Source of the DNA: Stratiolaelaps scimitus
Lineage: Eukaryota > Arthropoda > Arachnida > Mesostigmata > Laelapidae
DNA: 64,000 nt
Reading direction: 5' to 3'
NCBI GenBank assembly: GCA_019614645.1
Contig: JABWDB010000069.1
Span: 1,208,997 to 1,272,996, forward strand
Below the pieces are notes generated by a model. That model had not been told where the DNA came from and made no database searches. It was given only the letters and a program-made list of their open reading frames with translations. Shown here piece by piece: positions 50,296 through 63,915 of the stretch (positions within the stretch are counted from its first letter, which is position 1; each line of letters begins with the position of its first letter). A program made the position numbers and the translations under genes.

Positions 50296-51779
50296 AGAAA
50301 AGACGCACAACTCGGGATAACATCTTTAACCTTTTTCTTCAGTAACATAAAATCACACACATGTCATCAAATAGTACTACTCGTATTCATAGTTTCTTTA
50401 TTAAAGGCAACTACGTATAATTATTATATATTCAAAATTCGTTATTACTAGCCTATAATAAGGACATTCCTAAAACAATCAACTGCGGTGGTCTCTACTT
50501 GAATGCTATCATTTCACCCATCTCTTCTTCGTCAAAATTATTGGTCGCGAGGCGCACAGTTATTAAATACATAGATAGATAAATTAATGAATCATGACAA
50601 CTGCTGGTGGATGAATTGCAGCTGCACATAAACTAAAATATTATTTATATTTTAACGAATACTAAATAAAGCAATTTTGTAATACAATATAAAGAGCAAA
50701 TGACAAGAAAAAAGATGGTAGAATGATGCACAAATTCATACCTTGCACTCTGTCTGTCACCGACAACGAAATGGCGAGATTCTATAAAGGGGACTACTTC
50801 TCTTTGTTTTAGGCTAACATCTCATCAGAGTAAATAGCGGGCACAAGAGGATGAACCGTCGTCACAGATCAGATACGTCTCATCACAGTAAGGATTGGTG
50901 GTGGAAGCTGATTCCTATATGGTAAAAAAAATTCAAGAATAAAAAAGATGAAAACTAGAGCCTGAATTAATGTGGTGACCTATGAACAAAAGTAGAAGAA
51001 GTGCTTGCACATTGAAAACGTAATGTACGGCACTCGTAATATAGGATGTCAATATGCAAATATATGTAGATGCTATTTGTATGTTAAACTACCAGCGTTA
51101 CAAATTACTCACAGACTAATATTGTATGTTGATCTATACCGAAGCGAGCAGTCGTCTACAGTAAGCATCCAGGCAGACGATTAGCCCGCTCATATATATA
51201 TATATATATATGTATATTGTATGTATATTGGCTTTTTGTATGAAAGACCAGTTTTTCTCAGGTCACTGGTGCCGTTGGTTATCATACCAATGCCGTCAGC
51301 CGTGTTACAACCCGACAGTGACATCACGAGGAGCTGTTTAATTCCTGAGACAGCCAACATGTACTTGCTTCAACTAGAAAATTGAAAGCCTTAAATTGTC
51401 AAATTGTCGAACATAATGGTATTTAAACATTTTGTGAGCTGCCTCTCCGCTTTTTCAAATGTGATAAACCTTAACAATTAATCTTTAGATATTACTATGA
51501 TATTTTGTCGAGTTGAATGCTTTTTAATACATTCTATGTTTAGCAGCTAGCTACATTTGATACTTATGTGTGCGCGTGTGTGTGTGTGTGTGTGCGGGTG
51601 GGCGTTTACAAAAAGCTCCTGCTGCTAGTGATTTGTTGTATCGACGGCCAGTGGACTCTGCGAGGTCCGTAGCTGTCTCACGGGAGAGGATTCCGTTGTA
51701 TCATACGTTGGTTAACGCTCCGCATAAAGAAATTTCAACCGAACATAGTATTTGTCATAGAATTGTCATGTTTAATGGT
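50296..51779. other. 3' flank of AFG1L, no gene seen
   Basis: AT-rich, with a (TA) repeat around 51193-51212 and a GT repeat around 51575-51595. ATTAAA on the - strand just after the AFG1L stop (about 51776-51771) and further copies could serve polyadenylation. Confidence 0.4.
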
Positions 51780-54254
51780 TCAGTTGTGTTCGTGAGTAGT
51801 CTGCTCCCAATATTTCGACGTTTGCATTTGATTTAATCGAGATACTGTTCGATCAAAGGCGAACAACTCCTGCAATAAACACAGCAAATACAAAATTTAG
51901 GTGAAAATGAACACTCACAAGATAGTACGAATTATTGAGTGGAGGCATGAGTTCCCTCAGGTTGTTAAAGAGAAACCAACCCATAAGCTAGTGACAAAGA
52001 TCGTTCTCTGTATCAATTTGTTATGCAGGCTTTGTCACTGTCTTCGTCCCTGCGTCTCGACGCACATGTCGAATCCGTCTTGCCAGACCTTGGGTAATAC
52101 TTACTAGAAAAAAGACCGCGGGAACTCACACCTTTACCACTAATTATAGCGTAGAATTTGGACATTATTTGATATTAGGCCAAAAAAACAGTAATTTAAT
52201 TGCTCACTTCTTCGCCTGAGTAAATGCTCCCCAGCTCTTGAGCACTTTCAAGTCCGAGATCTGACATCAGCATTCGATTCTCATCTGTTACGACAGCTTC
52301 ATCTTTCGCACCGGTAAAAAGGTGAGCTGTGTCCGTTTCCGCTGAGCATACCACCCGAACGCTAGAATTAAGAGAGAATTTTTCTTTACTATATATATTC
52401 TAAACAATGTATTCATGATAATTTGAGTGTGTATATAGCAATAGTTGAGCGTCGACAAGCGGAGGAGAGAAATTCATGTCTAGAATAAATCGGGCAGGTG
52501 AACCCATTTTACAGGCTCATATTGCCGAAAGATTTCGTTAAACCGTAAGAATGCAGCAGACCTCTAACAAGAAAGCGTAACTGCACAGGCTGAATAATAT
52601 TTGCCGTGAATAGAAACGAGAATGCCGGTCAAACAAGGAAACATAACCGAGTATTTGTGGCCTTTTGACCGAATAGTATCGTTCTTGTCTATATATTACA
52701 TGGATAGATTGATCGATTGCTACCTGCTCAATCAATGATGAAGAACTAAGTACCATTGGTGCCAGCCACTGTCTTGTTTTAGAATTCAAGGACTGACAAC
52801 TTACTGGTGATCGTAAAGAGTATCAATGAGTGTGATAAATCGCCGAGCCTGACTTTTCTGCTTGACTGTCAGCTGGGGAACGTCCCGTATAAATATTGTA
52901 TGGAACACCTGAAACAACAAATATTGTGCTGTCAATAAATATAGGGAGCATTGTAAAATGAACGGGCACACTGAATTCCGAGATACAAATAAAATAAGAC
53001 CGTCTAGAGAGGTCACCAGACAACGATCTTTCAACATTAATAGTTATTTCGCTGATATTAGAATAGATTCAATAAACAGCAACTAAGTCAACTAATATAG
53101 GTCCAGTACAGAAAATGACACTCATTTAAGATAGGAAACAATTCAAAATATAGGTAGAGAAATTAAGTTTGCAAGGGTCAAATAACTTAAAAATTGCGCA
53201 GATACCTTAAATTCAAATAACGTCAATTCTGCGCAGTAAAAAACAAAAAGGTCCTCTATGTCTGGCTAAACTTGTTTTATATAATTTCAAGCACTTTCTT
53301 ATTTTTCATTCGTAAGTTAGTAGTGATCATTTATCGTTACTCACTTACTTCATGAACGACCCTGTCTATCAGTGCGTGGATTCATTGTGATATAATGTAG
53401 AAATCGTAAATACTTGATCTTTACCTGGCTCAGGTACACATAATCGACGGCTCCGAGGGGACGGTCGCAAAGTTCCTCAAAGGTCGCATCCAATACTTGC
53501 CCACAACATTTACTGAAGCCATCATCAATATTCGTTATTAGTATACCTCTAGATGATACATGGAGAACCACAACAAATTATATAGGAAAGTGCACATTTC
53601 AAAATCGGGGATGATAAGGTCAGAATAGCTAGAGACCACCACCCCACTATGATTGGACTTGAATGAAGCTCAAATGTGAAAAGAGCAAAATACTCGAACT
53701 GAATGAACCAGCAACGACGAGCGTCGCAGCAAGAGCAAACGAAATCAATATGAAAAGTAATTGAAAAAGGTAACACGTTTAGGAAACAACGCAATTATCT
53801 AAAAGGAGCAAAAAACTTATAATTACGTGGGACGTTGCACAATTCAAAGAAGACATTATCATCAGTCTATCACCATTAACATACTTTACCAGGAGAGAAG
53901 GTTATGATGGTAATGATTTCGTCAATACGAGTCACCAAATAACGATGACGACGATATTCAATGATATCGAAGCCGATTGCAATCGCGCTATGAAGATGAA
54001 CATCTGAACTACACGTGTAAATAGGACTGATGCAGTGCACCTTATAGCTATGTTGACAGTACACAGAGTTTATTGAGTAAAGTCTACAAAAGTCATGTGC
54101 CTGATACAGAATAAAGAACGAACTGATGTAAAGTCATGTCACAGTACAGCTAAATGGTAAATACAATACATGAATAATAAGAAAACGTATTCTTGTTATA
54201 TTGTTTCACGTAAGTTCATGTGAATCAGAACTAAAAACCTTGATAAAAAACGAA

Positions 54255-54297
<43 letters not shown>

Positions 54298-55426
54298 CAC
54301 CAGAACTGTATTAGGTCATAGAATCGGTCATAGGACAATCTCTGAGGTAAGAACAGCTTTCTAGATAAGCGAATATCTTGAAAGCATTTTTTTCGTCTCT
54401 CTTAGGTCAATATTTTTCCCGGCTAAACGTGTTTGCAGAATACTGGCTTGCAATTACACATATTTGCAACATACAGAATTTTTTCAAAAATAATATTCTT
54501 ATATAAAATTGACAGGGATTAGTGTAAAACAGCAGGATAATTGAATACTTGTGGGAGCCATTAAATTATATATACATGAAATTAACGAAAAGTAATTGAT
54601 GAGTAATCGGCTATACCTGAACGTGACGTTTCGCCCTTTAATAATCATGGTTCTGGATCTTAATGTATCGTTTTCATGTGAGCACACAATCTTCATAAGG
54701 CGATCTAATTCGGCGTCTGCATCACATTCTCCTTTTCTGCAAGAATAAATATACAAACGACTATTATTACAAATACTTTAATTAGCAATTTACCAAATAG
54801 ACCATCGTTTTTTTAGGATATGATCGTAAGTGTCCTAAACAGAGAACGACGTTAGCGAAAGAATACGATAGAGAGTATTTCTAAATCAATACCACCTCAC
54901 TCTACAAAATTCAATGTAGTTGAGGTATTGTATAAAACGATGTTAAGTTTTTCGGGGAACTCTCCGTCAGCACAAACCTACTTGTGCTTTTACTTACGAA
55001 TCAACTGGGAATGAATATAGAACCTACACAAAATAGAAAGGTCGATCAGAGTTGACCTGGCCCTTCGAACGGTAGTCGACTCCCGAGTCGAGCGCCACTG
55101 AGTGACAATTATGCTTGAGAATCCCGATGAACGGAACGAAGTTTGACCGCTGCAAACCATTTTTGTACAAATCTATATATATACATATATATAGATAGAT
55201 ATACAACAAATAGAGGTATACACATAATAAAAATTTGAATTAGATTTCATTGGCAAATATTTAATCAGAGTGTAAAAAGACTCACTGAGGCAACTCACAT
55301 AATGGGTCATTTTGACACACCCTGTACACAATTGTATAGTCTCATAACCTCTACATTTGCCTCGAGATAGTCTAGATTCAATGTCCATCAAATGTAAGAC
55401 CACGTGAAGTTTTGTTTGTTTATTCT

Positions 55427-55468
<42 letters not shown>

Positions 55469-58400
55469 ATTATTATTATTATTATTATTATGATTATCAT
55501 CATACACCAAGGACCTTCACTGTAATCCCTATGATAGTATCTATTGATTAATCGGAACATTATGCACGTACCGTCAGGCTGTCGGTTGCTAGTGGCTATC
55601 AGGATGGTCCCATTTCGGAAGATATGATCGAATAGTCGCTTCAAAATCATAGCGTCGGCTATATCCGTTACCTGCAATCGGTTTGTTAACAATGCAACAA
55701 TTTAATCTATATTGTTATATGATATGATTTGGCAAATATTAGGATGATTCAAATCCTGTCAGACGCGGAGAATCTTTGGAGTTCTTTATCATCTTTCTTT
55801 ATCTGAAGATTCTTGTCAGGTACGAGCAAGGAAGAGAATGAGCAAAGGTGGCCCCGACAGTTCCTCATAGTAATACCTAAAGGTTAAGAGCTGAGGCTTG
55901 TCAGATAGGGGAACAGCTGAGAGAGGCAATAAGAGAGTACATAACATGGTCAAAATGTTATAGTGTAAATTACTTCTAGCAAAAATTGGACTATATTTAT
56001 TCAGTGTCAATAATCAACTACACATTTAAATTTATCTCTCTAAATATGCATTGCAATGTAACGACGTTACATTGATGCGTCGTTCAGTAGTGGGAGCATT
56101 AGCTCGATGAGTTCAGAGATTGGTAAACTTGTTTCAGTCGACTACCTACTTGAAATTCATCGAGACAAATCACTGTGTTCTTTTCACAGATTTGCGCAGC
56201 AACAGGCGGGATCGGATCATACGATGCATCCTTTCGGCCTACCTGACTTTCCTGTATTTTGAAAAATTAGACAAACAAGAAAGAAATAGATGATAGCTTT
56301 GTTAGATTTCGTTTTATTGTAAATTTTATAGTTCATAAACGCGCAATAGTGGTTTTTCTATCAGTCGACCATCGCTAACGAGCTCACTCGGTACAATTTG
56401 CTTGATAATTACAAATTACTTGATATCAGAATTGCTAATGAGGATCAGATTTGATACTAGTTTGATACTAGATACTACTAGAGTTGGCAAACTAATAGAA
56501 ACACGACGTATTGCAATGTAAGCTAAATAACATGTGTAAAACCTTCATCATATTCACGAAAGAGCATATTATACAAATTTCAGATTTCCACAGGATCCAC
56601 CACGAATCTCATGTAACAATTAGGTGATGGTCACATCTCTTGTTTAGCATAGTACAATAGAACGTTTGTTTTGGGATCATTTCCCATACTTTAACTATTA
56701 TGCATCAGCTACCATTTGCAGCAAATTATGATAATACATGCAGCATATTTTCACTAAATTAGTCTATCGTGGACAACCTTTTTCCATTCGTGGATTCGAT
56801 TGTGTACATCCAGCATAAATGAATGAAAATGCTGCCTTTGTTTCTTCGGCGGCTTCTCCAGGCAGTCGTAGAAGAGGTCCATGAGCATTGTTTTTCCTGT
56901 AAAATGATTGAACACTCCAGCGAATTAAGTAACTGCTATTAATGGCTCATTTGGAGCCAACGATTTCCTGCATCTCAGAGCCATATTTGTCCTGCGCTTA
57001 CCTTGCAAACAATATGAAATTGCTGGTCCCGTCAGATGACTCAAAGCAAACGTCTTTCAAAATAACCAAAATGAGTAATACGTGTAGCAGAATTTTATCG
57101 GGCTAGTTTTTTTTCTTTTTAATTTTTTTTTATCGGGCAGGATTTTGGGTGGGCTAAGTTTTGTACAATATACTGTAGGAGTGGATATGACCTTCCGATG
57201 CTGACCTTCGTCTCTCCCATGGATAATTTTAAGACCAAATCGATGTGATCCTCTTACGGGATTTGCAGCAAAAGGGAGGTCTACCTTGCCTGCTAACGGG
57301 CGTACTCAAAACTAATAAATAAAGCACTAATATTGATCGATACGACGTCAAACTGATGTAGCAAGTGTACGGTCAATCTCTGATCAAACACCGCGGCACG
57401 GTGGAGGTCTTCATTATTATGAATTTGTTGAGAAAAGCTTTAGTTAACACTTACCTCTGCCCACAGCACCGTAAATGTATACCCCCTTTGGTTTGACGGT
57501 CTCTTTTATATGAAACCATTTCGAGAACATACTCTTTGGTTGAACTTCGTACGTTCTGTAATTTGAGGCAAAAAAAATTGAGTTATGAACAATAACACGC
57601 TACTAGTTTTTGATCGAATATTTTTTGTGAAAACGCTCTTTTAACTTATCTTTCGTCTTGCGTCTTTAGAAGGTAGAGCATAATAAATGACACCGCTCAT
57701 TAATAAATATGAATCGGAAAGAATTTTGAACTAGACTCTGGTTTGTATTCAAACTGTTTTTTGTTTAGATGCCCGAGTGAAGTGTGACGGTGTTGACGTG
57801 TGAAGTATTTTGCCTATTGGTGATCATACGACAGTTGGTCGACAAGACAACGATTTATCAGGAGATGGTTCGTATCACTTATTCTATATAATTGTGCAAA
57901 CTGTAGTCCACTACAAAACATTGGACCTGGTTCGAAAAAAAATATTTAGTCGACTCAAGTTAAAATGGCAGAAAGAGTTATTATGCTTAATTAAACAAGA
58001 ACATACCGTAGTTGGTCTTGCAGATCTTGAAGCACCTGTGCTACTCTTAATTGATTTTCGTCATCATCAATTTTGCCCTTTTTAACCCGCTCGCAGTATT
58101 TGCTCAAGACGCCACCTGAGAGAACCGAAAATTAATGATGCATTCTTACTATATAAGTTTCATTAGAAATATTAGAATAGATAAAAAAGGATATTTTATT
58201 TGTCTACTTCTTAAAATTTCTCACGGCCCTATGAGGCCCAGTACCGCCTTCGTCTGGCCCTTCGAAAGGCCCAGTATGGCCTTTCGGACACCTACCCAAA
58301 GGCAATTAGTCAGGACCAAGCCTTTTTTTTTGGTTATTATAGGGAAGAGATGGATTCTTAGCAGAGGATGGTCTTAGCAGGTAGGCGCGTTTTGTCATTT

Positions 58401-59507
58401 ACATCAACTGTGCTGCACTGGATCGGCCCACTTTAATAGGGATTAGAATGTCTCCGGTAGTGTCCATGCGTTTGAAGAAAATTTCTTCCTCTAAAAAAAT
58501 GTATTTTTTTTTATTATTATTATTAGTGCATTTCCTCATCTTTCGTCATCTCCAAAATTCATTTGTCTATAACGTTAGACCACAATGACCCGATGCAATA
58601 TACATACGCAACTAGCTTAACCCGCTAAAGATGTGGATTCCTGACAATTCAAAGCGTAATCCGTTCGAAACAACAACAATTCTCAAAAGTTATTTATCGC
58701 CGGCAAGTGATTAAAAATGTATTCTAGCCCACCACGACGTTGCTGTTGTATGATCTCGTTGGGTAGCGTTGGGTATCAGCCTATACCTTCGTATAACTAC
58801 AACGAGTGACAAGGTCGGCTGATGATGGGATGTCCTCACCTTCGGGGTCATTGAGGCAAGATTAGTCTTATGCCGATGAACTCGGACATTGAAAAAACGA
58901 TCAGCTCATACAATTGTAATACAGGGAGCTTCGATAAGTGTCAGAATAAAAGTATGCAAGTTTGTTGAGTCAGCTCCTGTCAGTGACTACTCCGAAATGT
59001 TTGCGCACATCAGACCAACGAAGATGTCTTGTGGTTTAATCAGCAAATGTTTTTTTTTCACGGTGAAGGCCCCGAATCATTGTTTCTGTTAACCCGCATT
59101 CACCACGATCACCCAATGAGGATACGACTGCAAAAATAGAGGCTCATAGTACGGTCATAGTTTATTACTGTACAGATGTCAAAGTCGGATACGCGCCATA
59201 GACTGATTGATTTGATACCGCAACGGCGAAACAAGATCCTCAGGTGCAGACAAAAGAAAAACAACACGCCATGCGTAGTATTAAAGAATGAAATGTATAT
59301 TAATTGAAGATCGTACGCCGAATTGAATATTCTAGTTATGTAGATAACAACAAAACTTTTCGCGCAATTCTCTTCCCATTTCACCTCTGTGCACTGCACT
59401 CCGCGTCGGCTCTGACAAAACGAGCCGTACGGACACTTACCGCGGGAGGCCCTTTCGGTGGTGCTATACAGGCGCATGACGACTTTCAACTGTGTTCTCA
59501 CCAGCAT
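51780..59507 (-). CDS. AFG1L: AFG1-like mitochondrial AAA+ ATPase, complete
   Basis: Twelve exons on the - strand: 59507-59441, 58115-58007, 57555-57455, 56896-56778, 56251-56150, 55671-55572, 55172-55028, 54736-54617, 53548-53425, 52908-52805, 52361-52208, 51869-51780. Lengths total 1335 nt, 444 codons plus TGA, close to animal AFG1L (~480). All junctions are GT-AG and phases agree. Exon 1 encodes [17 protein letters not shown], a typical basic mitochondrial presequence. Hallmarks: [15 protein letters not shown] (Walker A, split by an intron), [38 protein letters not shown] (Walker B), [19 protein letters not shown] (sensor and family signature), [67 protein letters not shown]. Known role: inner-membrane-associated ATPase in mitochondrial protein quality control and respiratory-complex biogenesis. 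The exon 4 donor (AAG|GTTGTC) is weak, and the exon 7 acceptor lies inside a TA repeat. Confidence 0.97.
54257..54297. repeat. (TA)n microsatellite in AFG1L intron 8
   Basis: About 20 TA units. Confidence 0.95.
55429..55491. repeat. (ATT)n microsatellite in AFG1L intron 6
   Basis: About 20 ATT units with one TTAATT interruption, starting about 80 bases past the exon 6 donor. Confidence 0.95.
58235..58283. repeat. Imperfect 16-bp direct repeat in AFG1L intron 1
   Basis: GGCCCAGTACCGCCTT (58235-58250) and GGCCCAGTATGGCCTT (58268-58283), period 33, in a GC-rich patch. Confidence 0.7.
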
Positions 59508-61412
59508 TATTGAAAAAAAATAGGACAGCTTATTGTCAAAGGGAAGGTTTAGTCAAATCCAAAACAACAGTGTTCGATCATCACCACCACCACCACCACA
59601 CTGTTTATTCTTCTTGCTATTGTTGAAGGGGAAACAGCTGAACAAATCTCTCACGGTCAAAAATTTCGAACGTTTCGTTCTACTCGCGATGACTGAATGA
59701 ATGAATGAATTATTGCGCAAATGGGTACCTGAGGGCGGTCGGTGCCTGAGAGAGATAGAGAAGAACGAAAGGGAGGCGACGAAGAATTATAAGAAATAAA
59801 GTGACTCTACACTGAAGAAGACAAAGTGATGGCGTACACATAATAATATATTTGTCATGGGTGGGTGGGTGTTCTTTTTTGTGAGGCAGCTGCATAGACT
59901 AATTGGTGGTACCGATGTACAATTGGGAGTAAAAACGTAAACGAAACCATCTCCAATGAGCCATGAATGGTGACCTTCGAGCAGTTGGACCTTACAGTAT
60001 TATATATATATATATATATATATAGTGGTAAAATCAATTTGATGTTTTAGGTGTAAAGTGTGTATTAAATATCCACATTGATGAAGGCTAACAATCTCGA
60101 ACCCGATATTCAAAACTAAAAAATAGAATATATTTATGATGCATCAGTAACCACAGCGTTCATTAGTTCGTATAGAATCTATTACCTTTTTGCAGAGTCA
60201 ACTACTCGAAAAACTAGAAGCTGCATAGAGTGACTTATAAATTAGCACGGCACATCTCTAGGAGCAGACAAACAGCACATCCATCTCTATTGGCCGAGCT
60301 GCATATACGCTGACCACCTTGGGACGATACTCGCAGAAAGTGAATTCTGTGTTTGAAATAGCTCTTACAAATTAGAGAAGGCTTCAATGACCAAGGAGAT
60401 ATTTTCAAGGCTACACGATGACTCCCACGCAGCTCAGTTATCGTTTGCGAAAGCTTTTGACTTCAATCACTGTCCGACTAGCTTTCGCTCAGATTGGATC
60501 ATGAAATACTCATCATATCTTTACAGGACTATTACAAAATGTTGCAGGTATTTCTAGAGGGTCATACACATAAAATGCGCCATCTCAGAAAGACGATTGA
60601 TCATCGTTTTGTTTCAATAATTTTGATATACCGGGTGATAGGGGTAGACCTCTGAGGGCACAACAACCACTGAATGCGGTCAAAACGCATTATTATAGAA
60701 TTGGCATTCGGTAATCATATTGGATATTAGCGTTCATCAGGAGGAACCGCTGACACACAACGGGGTGCGCCGATCATATATGAGAACGACACCCATTGAA
60801 AATGATCACGCTTCAGAAATAATAGCTAATGAGGAAACGCCCACTAACTGCCGGAATTGTTTGAGGTTTTCGTCGATTTTTGGCCAAATAGGACGAACTT
60901 TCACCCGGAAGAAATCGACTCCTATATATTTGAGACCACCTTGTCGTCGGAACAAGCAGCGGTTGAGGTCCGAGGACACCCCCTCCAAAAGAAGCAACCA
61001 ACAGTTCAGATAAAGTGTACACCTTTGAATTAAGACGAATGACATTGATATGAAAATAGTGTGAGAATTAGATGAATATATTACCAGGTCCGTACGTTCA
61101 TTGTTCGCAGATGCCCAAATGTTCAAATGTTAAAACATGTAATCGATTTTTTTTCACAGTTGTATTAGAACAAGCATTCGTATTTACTAATACGTATGGC
61201 GAACTGAATAGCTAAGTTAGTATGTGAGCATTCTGCTAACAGGTGCGACCATTTTGAATATTGTGTTATCTGATGTGATGAAGACCATGAAAGTATCGTC
61301 GACAGGATGTTGCACGTGTTGCCTAACAGTCATACATATTAGAGGCGCCATTATACATCAGAAATTACGGACCACATTACCATCTTAAGTAACCATAATA
61401 GATTGATAAATA
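59508..61412. other. Upstream flank of AFG1L, no firm gene
   Basis: Includes the presumed AFG1L promoter, a (CCA)n run near 59583-59600 and (TA)n at about 60001-60024. The frames around 60720-61126 on either strand are open for about 100 codons but show no family I recognise. Confidence 0.4.
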
Positions 61413-61625
61413 TTAGGCTGACCCCAAAAATGACACACATTAAACAACAATTTCAACATCGGCTAAACTAAGTGAGTTAAAACAAGATATTTTAGTATTA
61501 GTTAGAGGTATGCACCTCTTTTATTTATACACTGGTCCCAGAGTTCTGGCAGCTTTCTGACGGCTAGGTATGCACTATTCCCATTTATAATTTCATTATT
61601 TAAGGCTTTTCGGAGCAAATCGATG
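61413..61625 (-). mobile_element. mariner 3' end interrupted by BEL sequence
   Basis: The left boundary is a mariner-type terminus, TTAGGCTGACCCC at 61413, preceded by TA. Reading the - strand toward it, the frame 61622-61502 ends with KLPELWDQCINKRGAYL and a TAA, the characteristic C-terminus of mariner transposases (Leu-Pro...Trp...Cys-Ile...Gly-x-Tyr). The upstream (5') part of the transposase should lie at higher coordinates but is replaced there by BEL sequence, so the element was either interrupted by that insertion or truncated. Its terminus is related to, but distinct from, the mariner at 43696. Confidence 0.72.
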
Positions 61626-63368
61626 TTTGCGTACCTTTGCGTACCATGCCCAAGCGTTCGTCGATCAGCACCCTGGCGAACAATGAAGATGTGGCTCTTC
61701 GCCGCTTATCATCGACGACCGCGCTCGTTGTTACCAGATGAAGAAGGTCACCTGGGGGGCAGCCCCCAGTGGCTTCCTCCTAGTCGGCACCCTCCGAGAA
61801 CTATTCCGACGGGTGGACCCGATGGCATCTTGCCGGCTCGGTGAATCGTTCTACCACGATGATATTTTAAATGGATAGAATATTTATTATAGAATATTAG
61901 TTCCCGAAGAAGAGGCGACCGCTTTCATCGAGAAGGTGATCCCTTGGCTCGGCTCGGCTAACATGCACCTCGCCAAGTGGAAAACCAACTCCAACCAGGT
62001 AGCCGCTCACATCAATCAGACCGGAGTTGCCCCGATGACACCATAACAGTCGACGGCGAATTCCTCAAGGTACTCGGAATTGCATGGACCTCCTCCTTAG
62101 ACCAATTCCGTTTCGATGTACCGTCGCTCGCAATGCTGAAGGAGTCTCGAGTTTGACGAAGCGAGCGATCCTTCGCATTGGGGCGTCGATCTTCGACCCA
62201 CTCGGCTGGCTCGTTCCCTACACCCTTCGAGGCAAGCATATTGTCCAGCTTTTGTGGACTCGCGCCCTACAATGGGACGAACCAGTCGACGGCACCCTAT
62301 TAACTTCGTTCAACCAATGGTTGTCCGAACTTAAAGACCTGAGCACACTCATAATCCCTCGTCAGTACGCCTCCGCCGACAAAACCGTCTGCGCGCACCA
62401 CCTTCACCTTTTTGGTGATGCCTCCAAGACTGCGTACACGGCTGCAGCATACTTGCAGTTACACTATAACGACGGCACCTCATCTTGTTCATTACTCATG
62501 ACAAAATCACGACTTGTACCCCGTGACTCGCCAACTATGCCTCGTCTCGAACTACTCGCTGCGCTACTAACGACCCGCCTGCGCCAGTTTCATCTCGAAC
62601 GGCTCGCGATCAGGGTGGACCGCGTCTTCCATTATACCGATTTATCTGTAGCTTACTTCTGGTGCACTGCTGAACAGCCTTCCCGTTGGAAGACCTTTGT
62701 CTTCAATCGAGTCCCCGAGCGGAGTTCATTTTGTTCGTTGACAAACACGGTCTTCCACGAGCAAAGACTCGATTGACCCAAGGACCACACTGCATCTACG
62801 ACGAGGCCAACCCACTAGTTCTACCGGATGAGTCACACTGGGCTGCCCTTCTCCTACTTCACCATCATCGGGTCAACGCCCATTTCGACGTGAGTATCGT
62901 TTTATCCGCCATACGTCGTCCTTTCTGGGTGATTCGCGCCCGTCAGCTGATCAAATCGCTCCTCCGACGTTGTGTTACGTGTCGCAAGGCTCAGGGTGCG
63001 CCCGCTGACCAGGTCCAAGGACCGCTACCGTCTGCCAGAACATCGTTGGTAATCCCGTTCTCGACCACTGGTCTCGACTTCTGCGGACCATTCTACGCTC
63101 GCTCAAGTGCTGGTACGACAAAAAATTATATCGCGCTTTTTACATGCGCTAGCAACAGAGCAGTGCATCTCGAACTGGTGTCGTCTATGTCGACCCCTCA
63201 GACGCACCTTGCACTGCGCCGCTTCCTGTCTGCGTATCCTGGTTGCACCGCGCTAATATCCGATAACGCTCGCTCATTTGTGAGGGCAGCGAGCGATATC
63301 AAGAAGCTATTCAATTCAGTGAGAGATCCCGAATCGCGTGAACTCCTTGCCCAGCTTCGCATTACCTG
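61626..63368 (+). mobile_element. BEL/Pao LTR retrotransposon pol fragment (RT end, RNase H, integrase)
   Basis: Order of domains on +: late reverse transcriptase (KKVTWGAAPSGFLL near 61745, then FYHDD in place of YVDD near 61849, stops around 61876), a KWKTNSN block (about 61977), RNase-H-associated region in one long frame 62084-62776 (ILRIGASIFDPLGWLVPYTL, LWTRALQWDEP, HLFGDASKTAYTAAAYL, TKSRLVPRDSPTMPRLELLAA, HYTDLSVAYFW), then a second frame 62686-63369 with integrase (CVTCRKAQGAP zinc-finger end, TTGLDFCGPFY first Asp, KNYIALFTCASNRAVHLELV, ISDNARSF second Asp). The frame overlap at 62686-62776 marks a frameshift. The integrase stops short at the junction near 63366, before the third catalytic residue. 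Inactive. Confidence 0.9.
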
Positions 63369-63915
63369 AACGCTTGAATACTTAGATCAGCCTGGCAGAG
63401 AGGCGATAGACCTGGCAGTTTTTTGACGGTCGCAGGTGTCACGAACGTGAGTGTGCTTCCTAGATCGAGGAACATGCGAACTAAAAATTGTGAGCCGTTG
63501 TGCACAATATACGCAGAACACAACGGGACGATGGCACGGGATGGAGGAACACGAGCGGAGGAAATAGCAACCGAGGTCTGGCTGTCTGAACCAGAGCGGG
63601 CACTAGGCGGGTGCATAGAGGAGTAGTGGGAACGCGAGTTGCACACCTTACATTCTACGAGAGTTCCACGGCATGTCGAGTTTTCGCGGTGGCGACGGAG
63701 GAAACATACACGGCACCGGTTCTGTTTATCGACGATTTCGCAGCGTTGCTGATAGGAATGATTGGACACACATCGCGACGAAGTATGAGTAGTGCTGTGG
63801 CAAGACAAGCACGGTCGAGGCTGGCGGTGTACGGTAGCAGCAACGGTAGAACGGGAGTCCCTTGGTGGAGGCGGCCTGCCTGGAAAATGAACAATTTCAA
63901 AAAGTAAAGCAACTG
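63365..63915 (-). mobile_element. BEL/Pao gag zinc-knuckle and protease fragment, inverted
   Basis: On the - strand an open frame encodes Pro-rich gag, a CLSCHSTTHTSSRC zinc knuckle, RCRVCFLRRHRENSTC, CKVCNSRSHYSSMH, then a linker and an aspartic protease start, VRMFLDLGSTLTFVTPATV, where the usual DSG is DLG. In BEL elements this segment precedes the reverse transcriptase. Here it faces the pol fragment and both reading directions end at about 63366, so one is inverted relative to the other. The first ~27 codons of the open frame (63964-63880) lack gag similarity. The fragment may belong to the same element as the pol part or to a second copy. Confidence 0.85.

Noticed and set aside
60720..61126. 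About 100-codon frames on both strands
   Set aside because: No motifs on either strand; overlapping opposite frames suggest one is a shadow of the other and neither has support.
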